Source: DASRJX01 sp035649235 (GTDB lineage Bacteria; Acidobacteriota; Polarisedimenticolia; Gp22-AA2). From it: a stretch of 20,299 nucleotides of DNA. Shown piece after piece: positions 16,408 through 20,299 of this stretch (position 1 is the first letter of the stretch; each line of letters begins with the position of its first letter). Where the stretch lies: NCBI GenBank assembly GCA_035649235.1, contig DASRJX010000186.1:1-20299 (forward strand), given 5' to 3'. A program made the translations under genes and the position numbers. The notes under the pieces were generated by a model. The model saw only the letters and a list, made by a program, of their open reading frames with translations. It was not told where the DNA came from and made no database searches.

Positions 16408-17347
16408 CGGCTCGGGCCACCTCAAGGCCCTGAGCGAAAGGTCCTACCCGAGCCGCGAGCACGACAGCCTCGAATCCGTGGTGGCGCTGTTCCTCAAGGA
16501 GGAGGCGGGCCGGCCGGACGGGCCGGCGGGGCCCATCGAGGCCGCCTCCTTCGGTGTCGCCGGACCGGTGCGGCGCGGCCGGTCCGAGACCACCAACCTG
16601 CCGTGGGTCATCGACGCGCAACGGGTCGCCACTCTCGTCGGGATCAGGTCCGCGGGCCTCCTCAACGACCTGGAGGCGAACGCCTGGGGCCTGGACGAGC
16701 TGGGGCCCTCCGACCTCCTGCTCCTCGGCGCCGGGGCTCCCGGCGCCGGGGGGAATTCCGCTATCATCTCCGCCGGGACCGGTCTCGGAGAGGCCGGTCT
16801 GTTCTGGGACGGCCGGCGCCACATCCCGTTCGCGAGCGAGGGCGGGCACACCGATTTCGCCCCGCGGAACGACATCGAAGACGAGCTGCTGCGCTATCTC
16901 CGGGCGCGGTTCGGCCGGGTCTCGTGGGAGCGGATCGTGTCGGGACCGGGGATCGCGAGCCTCTACGCCTTCCTGCGCGACACGGGGCGCGGCAAGGAGC
17001 CGGCCTGGATGGCCGGGGAGATGGCCCAAGGCGATCCCGCGGCGGCCATCACGGCCGCGGCGCAGGACGGGCGTTGCCCGATGGCGTCGCTGGCGCTCGA
17101 CCTGTTCGTGTCGCTGTACGGCGCCGAGGCCGGGAACCTGGCGCTCAAGGTCATGGCGACGGGAGGGCTGTACGTGGGCGGCGGGATCGCCCCGCGGATC
17201 CGCGAGCGGCTCCAATCCGGCGCCTTCATGGAGGCGTTCGTGTCCAAAGGGCGGATGCGGACGCTGATGGAGACGATGCCCGTGCGTGTCGTTCTCAATT
17301 CCGGCACGGCGCTCCTGGGGGCGGCCCGGTATGCGGCCGGGAGTTAG
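16349..17347 (+). CDS. glk: Glucokinase (Glk family)
   Basis: A 332-residue cytoplasmic kinase that makes glucose 6-phosphate from glucose and ATP. It starts with the phosphate-binding GDVGGTNTRLALF (residues 5-17), has the catalytic Asp in LLNDLEANAWG (Asp107), ISAGTGLGEAGLFW (about 140-155), the glucose-binding EGGHTDFAP (from Glu164), and the C-terminal ATGGLYVGGGIAPRI glycine-rich segment. This matches the bacterial Glk family rather than ROK kinases, which carry a zinc-binding cysteine motif not seen here. The ATG at 16349 is supported by GGAAGG at 16334-16339, inside the zwf coding region; starting further in would destroy the phosphate loop, so the 59-base overlap with zwf is real for glk. 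Length is normal. A 42-base gap separates it from fbp. Confidence 0.94.
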   Translation: MILAGDVGGTNTRLALFARDGSGHLKALSERSYPSREHDSLESVVALFLKEEAGRPDGPAGPIEAASFGVAGPVRRGRSETTNLPWVIDAQRVATLVGIRSAGLLNDLEANAWGLDELGPSDLLLLGAGAPGAGGNSAIISAGTGLGEAGLFWDGRRHIPFASEGGHTDFAPRNDIEDELLRYLRARFGRVSWERIVSGPGIASLYAFLRDTGRGKEPAWMAGEMAQGDPAAAITAAAQDGRCPMASLALDLFVSLYGAEAGNLALKVMATGGLYVGGGIAPRIRERLQSGAFMEAFVSKGRMRTLMETMPVRVVLNSGTALLGAARYAAGS

Positions 17348-17389
17348 GCCGCCCTTCGGGCCCGGCCAAGGGCGGATGCCGAGGACCCT

Positions 17390-18358
17390 ATGACGATTCG
17401 GGAGCACCTGACAGCGTCGGTGCACGGCGATCCAGCCGTGGCGGGGGACCTCGCGACGCTCCTGGAGCAGTTCGCCCTCGCCGGGCGGACGATCGCGCGC
17501 GAGGTGCGGCGGGCCGCCTTCTCGGGACGCCTCGGCTATTCCGGCGCCGAGAACGTGACCGGGGACCGGCAGAAGAAGCTCGATGTCGTCGGCAACGATC
17601 TGGTCATCGGGGCGTTCAGGAAGGATCGCCTGGTGGCCGGCATCGTGTCAGAAGAGGACGATCGGATGGTTCCGACGGCGAACCCGTCCGCACCCTACGT
17701 CCTCTGCTGCGACCCGATCGACGGCTCCTCCAACACCGACGTCGACGGCCCGCTCGGCACCATCTTCTCGATCAGTCGCCGCGAGGAGGGCGCGCCGCTG
17801 CCGCGGGGTGGCGATATCCTGACCGCCGGCTATGTGCTGTACGGGCCGAGCACCCTCTTCGCCTGCGGGGGCGCCCAGGGGGTCTCGGGCTGGACCTTCG
17901 ACGAGGAGGCGGGCGAGTACGTCCTGACCCACGCCGCGATCCGCTGCCCGCGCCGCGGCACGACGTTCAGCGCCAACCTCGGCCGCCAGCGCGACTGGGA
18001 TCCACACGTCCGGTCGTACCTGGAGTACGTCACCGCCGACGACAAGGCGACCGGCCGCCCGTACTCGCTGCGCTACATCGGCGCCCTGGTCGCCGACCTG
18101 CACCGTTGCCTGATCGAGGGCGGGATCTATTTCTACCCGCCCGACTCGAAGCACCGGCGCGGCAAGCTGCGGCTGCTCTACGAGTGCGCGCCGCTGGCCT
18201 TCCTGGTCGAGCGGGCGGGCGGCAGCGCCAGCGACGGCGAGCGGCGCATCCTGGAGGTCGAGACGACCGAGACCCACCAGCGCTCGCCGCTCGCCATCGG
18301 CAGCGCCGACGAGGTGGCCCTCTTCGAATCCTTCGTGAGAACCGGGAAGCCATCCTGA
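17390..18358 (+). CDS. fbp: Class I fructose-1,6-bisphosphatase
   Basis: A 322-residue enzyme that hydrolyses fructose 1,6-bisphosphate to fructose 6-phosphate, a gluconeogenic and pentose-cycle step. The class I metal site is visible: SEEDDRM (about residues 87-93) and CDPIDGSSNTDVDGPLGTIF, whose first Asp is residue 108. GIYFYPPDSKHRRGKLRLLYE and ECAPLAFLVERAGG near the C-terminus are the usual substrate-binding and final metal-ligand segments. TDVDGPLGTIF is a common variant of the more familiar NIDVNVSVGTIF form. The ATG at 17390 is preceded by GAGGA at 17381-17385, 4 bases away. The stop codon is part of the Shine-Dalgarno of the next gene, so fbp and fba are probably translated together. 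Confidence 0.95.
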   Translation: MTIREHLTASVHGDPAVAGDLATLLEQFALAGRTIAREVRRAAFSGRLGYSGAENVTGDRQKKLDVVGNDLVIGAFRKDRLVAGIVSEEDDRMVPTANPSAPYVLCCDPIDGSSNTDVDGPLGTIFSISRREEGAPLPRGGDILTAGYVLYGPSTLFACGGAQGVSGWTFDEEAGEYVLTHAAIRCPRRGTTFSANLGRQRDWDPHVRSYLEYVTADDKATGRPYSLRYIGALVADLHRCLIEGGIYFYPPDSKHRRGKLRLLYECAPLAFLVERAGGSASDGERRILEVETTETHQRSPLAIGSADEVALFESFVRTGKPS

Positions 18359-18369
18359 GGAGAGTGACA

Positions 18370-19299
18370 GTGAGCGTGACGGAACGTGTGCGTGAGATCC
18401 TTTCGTGGTACGAGAGCGACAGCCCCGGGACCCTCGCCAACCTGTCCCGGATCCTGAACCACGGCCGCCTCGGTGGGACGGGACGGCTCGTGATCCTGCC
18501 GGTCGATCAAGGCTTCGAGCACGGGCCGGCCCGCAGCTTCGCGGCGAACGCGCCGGCCTACGATCCGGCCTACCACTTCGAGCTGGCGCTCGAGGCCGGC
18601 TGCAACGCCTACGCGGCGCCGCTCGGATTCCTCGAGGCGGGGGCGCGCCGCTACGCGGGGCAGATCCCGCTCATCCTGAAGGCCAACAACAAGGACGGCC
18701 TCCTGGAAGAGAAGGACCCGACGCAGGCCTGGACGGGGAGCGTGCGCGACGCCCTGCGCCTGGGCTGCAGCGCCATCGGCTTCACCATCTACCCCGGCTC
18801 GGCGGAGCGTTTCGGCATGTACGAGCGCGTCCGGGAGCTGGCGGAGGAGGCGAAGGCCGCGGGCCTGGCGGTGGTCGTCTGGTCCTACCCGCGCGGCTCG
18901 GGCCTCGACAAGAACGGCGAGACGGCGATCGACGTCTGCGGCTACGCGGCGCAGATCGCCGCCCAGCTCGGGGCGCACATCATCAAGGTGAAGCTGCCCA
19001 CCTCCCACATCGCGCAGGACGCCGCCCGCAAGGTCTACGAGAAGGAGCAGGTCCCGATCGCGACGCTCGCCGATCGCGTCAAGCATGTCGTCCAGTGCTC
19101 GTTCGCCGGCCGGCGCATCGTCATCTTCTCCGGCGGCCCGGCCGAGTCGGACGACAAGATCCTGAGCGAGGTCCGCGGCATCCGCGACGGGGGCGGCTTC
19201 GGATCGATCATCGGCCGGAACTCGTTCCAGAGGAAGAAGGCCGATGCCCTGAGGCTCCTTGGCTCCATCATGGCGATCTACACCGGAGAAACGGCCTGA
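18370..19299 (+). CDS. fbaB: Class I (DhnA/FbaB-type) fructose-bisphosphate aldolase, GTG start
   Basis: A 309-residue Schiff-base aldolase joining dihydroxyacetone phosphate and glyceraldehyde 3-phosphate to fructose 1,6-bisphosphate, metal-independent. It shows the DhnA-family landmarks: VILPVDQGFEHGP with Asp46, the tryptophan/tyrosine pair in VVVWSYPRGSG (Tyr173), and the lysine strand HIIKVKLPTSHI, where Lys206 or Lys208 is the likely Schiff-base residue. SGGPAESDD and GSIIGRNSFQR complete the phosphate-binding end of the barrel. Start: three GTG codons (18364, 18370, 18376) are close together. GTG 18370 lies 7 bases after GAGGAG (18357-18362), which overlaps the fbp stop, and is preferred. 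It is adjacent to fbp with an 11-base gap, so the two can act in sequence toward fructose 6-phosphate. The family is unrelated to the zinc-dependent class II aldolases. Confidence 0.93.
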   Translation: MSVTERVREILSWYESDSPGTLANLSRILNHGRLGGTGRLVILPVDQGFEHGPARSFAANAPAYDPAYHFELALEAGCNAYAAPLGFLEAGARRYAGQIPLILKANNKDGLLEEKDPTQAWTGSVRDALRLGCSAIGFTIYPGSAERFGMYERVRELAEEAKAAGLAVVVWSYPRGSGLDKNGETAIDVCGYAAQIAAQLGAHIIKVKLPTSHIAQDAARKVYEKEQVPIATLADRVKHVVQCSFAGRRIVIFSGGPAESDDKILSEVRGIRDGGGFGSIIGRNSFQRKKADALRLLGSIMAIYTGETA

Positions 19300-19313
19300 G
19301 CGGCGCCCCGCTG

Positions 19314-20039
19314 GTGCACATCGCCCCGAGCCGCCAGGCGTTCGCCGACGCGGGAGCGGCCGAGTTCGCCCGGCGCGCCCGCGAGGCGGTCGAGGGCCAC
19401 GGACGCTTCTGCGTCGCCCTGGCCGGGGGCGCAACACCGCGCAGCGTCTACGCCCGCGTGGCCGACCGGCAGAGCCCCTATCGGGCGCAGATCCACTGGG
19501 CGCGCACCTGGGTCCTCTTCGGCGACGAGCGCCAGGTGGCGCCCGATCACGACGAGAGCAACTTCCGCATGGCGTCCGAGACCCTGCTGCGCCACGTTCC
19601 CGTTCCGGAGGAGCAGGTCCATCGCATCCGCGGCGAGAACCCCGACTCGCAGCGCGCCGCCGAGGAGTACGAGGAGATCCTGCGCGACGTCTTCCGCCTG
19701 GGAGCGGGCGAGTGGCCGCGCTTCGATCTCGTCCTCCTCGGGTTGGGAGCGGACGGCCACACCGCCTCCCTCTTCCCGGGCTCCCCCGCGGCGCGCGAGA
19801 CGGCCCGCCTGGTGACGGAGGTGAGGCGCAACCCCGGGCCCGATCGGATCACCTTGACCCTGCCGGTCCTCAACAACGCCGCGGCGGTGCTCTTCCTCGT
19901 GAGCGGCGCCTCGAAGGCGGAGGCGGCGCGCCAGGTCCTCGGCGGCGGCTCGGATCTGCCCGCAGCACTGGTCCGGCCGGAGCGGGGCGACCTCCTGTGG
20001 CTTCTCGACGGCGACGCGGCCGCCGCCCTCCCACGTTGA
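19314..20039 (+). CDS. pgl: 6-phosphogluconolactonase (DevB/SOL type), non-ATG start
   Basis: A 241-residue enzyme that hydrolyses 6-phosphogluconolactone, the product of Zwf, to 6-phosphogluconate. Motifs: FCVALAGGATPRSVYARVA (about 31-49), the active-site strand VLFGDERQVAPDHDESNFRM, and LGLGADGHTASLFPGSP, all typical of the DevB/SOL family; length is normal. Start is uncertain. GTG 19314 gives the usual short N-terminus (MHIAPSRQAF) but lacks a clear Shine-Dalgarno. CTG 19296, overlapping the fba stop as CTGA, has GGAGAA 5 bases upstream and would add six residues. There is no ATG in frame near the conserved start. The gene sits five genes after zwf in the same direction, fitting one operon for the oxidative branch. 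Confidence 0.92.
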   Translation: MHIAPSRQAFADAGAAEFARRAREAVEGHGRFCVALAGGATPRSVYARVADRQSPYRAQIHWARTWVLFGDERQVAPDHDESNFRMASETLLRHVPVPEEQVHRIRGENPDSQRAAEEYEEILRDVFRLGAGEWPRFDLVLLGLGADGHTASLFPGSPAARETARLVTEVRRNPGPDRITLTLPVLNNAAAVLFLVSGASKAEAARQVLGGGSDLPAALVRPERGDLLWLLDGDAAAALPR

Positions 20040-20043
20040 GGCC

Positions 20044-20299
20044 ATGAGCGATCCCTCGCGCGTCCCGGGCGGGGTGCCGACAGGGGCATCGGGGCACGAC
20101 CGGGACTTCTACGCCGTCGCCGACCGCTACCTCGACGACCTCTTCCGCTCGCACCCCGCCGCGGCGACCATCGCCGGCTACCACCGCTACGACGCCCTCC
20201 TGGACGACTGGGGGACGCCTGCGGTCCGGGACCGTGTCGAGCGGATCGGGCGCTACCGGCGCGAGCTCACGCGCATCGACCCGGCCCGGCTCACCGACG
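20044..20299 (+). CDS. DUF885 family protein, 3' end outside window
   Basis: Only the first 85 codons are present. After a polar, Gly/Pro-rich leader of about 18 residues comes DFYAVADRYLDDLFRSHP, then AAATIAGYHRYDALLDDW and a helical segment. This is the standard opening of DUF885 proteins, which are usually 550-600 residues, contain an HExxH-like metal site further on, and are thought to be metallo-hydrolases or peptidases; the site itself is outside the window. No signal peptide is seen with this start. The ATG is 4 bases after the pgl stop, with GAGG only 2 bases upstream, so translation is probably coupled. A function in sugar metabolism is not implied by the family; it may be a passenger of the operon. 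Confidence 0.72.
   Translation, partial: MSDPSRVPGGVPTGASGHDRDFYAVADRYLDDLFRSHPAAATIAGYHRYDALLDDWGTPAVRDRVERIGRYRRELTRIDPARLTD

Noticed and set aside
14650..16425. 591-codon minus-strand frame opposite zwf
   Set aside because: Antisense shadow; its composition mirrors GC-skewed third positions and it has no ribosome site.
17349..17375. CCGCCC/GGGCGG inverted repeat between glk and fbp
   Set aside because: Only 6 pairs with a 15-base loop and no T-run, in very GC-rich DNA; likely chance, and a terminator here would split an evident operon.
16603..18369. Long upstream extension of the aldolase frame
   Set aside because: It overlaps glk and fbp in another frame and is Arg-rich; GTG 18370 with its ribosome site is the sensible start.
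1..20299. tRNA, rRNA, CRISPR array, transposase, integrase or attachment-site signals
   Set aside because: None seen by reading: genes are nearly contiguous, no clustered repeats with spacers occur, and no mobile-element protein is encoded.

Overview
The window is a high-GC, gene-dense bacterial chromosome segment with almost no intergenic DNA. It has no rRNA, tRNA, CRISPR array, insertion sequence or sign of recent transfer that I can see. The gene mix suggests Acidobacteriota or a neighbouring deep-branching Gram-negative phylum: an RND pump, a large secreted BNR/sortilin-type beta-propeller protein, a PDZ-membrane-GAF-SpoIIE phosphatase, and a transaldolase-glucose-6-phosphate isomerase fusion. 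That placement is an inference from gene content, not a phylogenetic result.

Layout. (1) 1-2535 (+) is the C-terminal four fifths of an RND multidrug efflux transporter whose start lies outside the window. (2) 2601-3146 (+) is a small exported DUF1579 protein. (3) A compact minus-strand operon reads from 9737 down to 3181: a LolA-like exported protein, a 1039-residue exported protein with about eleven Asp-box motifs, and a membrane-anchored SpoIIE/PP2C phosphatase. It converges on the DUF1579 gene across 34 bases that hold a GC hairpin. (4) A 155-base divergent regulatory region (9738-9892) contains a 26-base imperfect inverted repeat, a second small palindrome and three CCTTT(T/A)CGG repeats. 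(5) A long plus-strand operon runs from 9893 to the window end: GH133 glycogen debranching enzyme, Tal-Pgi fusion, glucose-6-phosphate dehydrogenase, glucokinase, class I fructose-1,6-bisphosphatase, DhnA-type class I fructose-bisphosphate aldolase, 6-phosphogluconolactonase, and the first 85 codons of a DUF885 protein.

How the genes work together. The plus-strand operon reads as one central-carbon module. The debranching enzyme and glucokinase bring glycogen-derived glucan and free glucose to glucose 6-phosphate. Zwf and Pgl oxidise it toward 6-phosphogluconate with reduction of NAD(P). Transaldolase, aldolase, fructose-1,6-bisphosphatase and phosphoglucose isomerase can return pentose-phosphate and triose products to glucose 6-phosphate. 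This is the gene set expected of a cyclic, NADPH-producing oxidative pentose phosphate route, but gnd and transketolase are not in the window.

The most unusual sequence-level points are four. The debranching enzyme appears to start at CTG behind a near-perfect Shine-Dalgarno sequence, and that Shine-Dalgarno could be masked by an upstream repeat. The isomerase is fused to transaldolase. The 3' end of zwf overlaps glk by 59 bases. Several genes late in the operon use non-ATG starts. No clearly new defence, mobile or RNA system was found.
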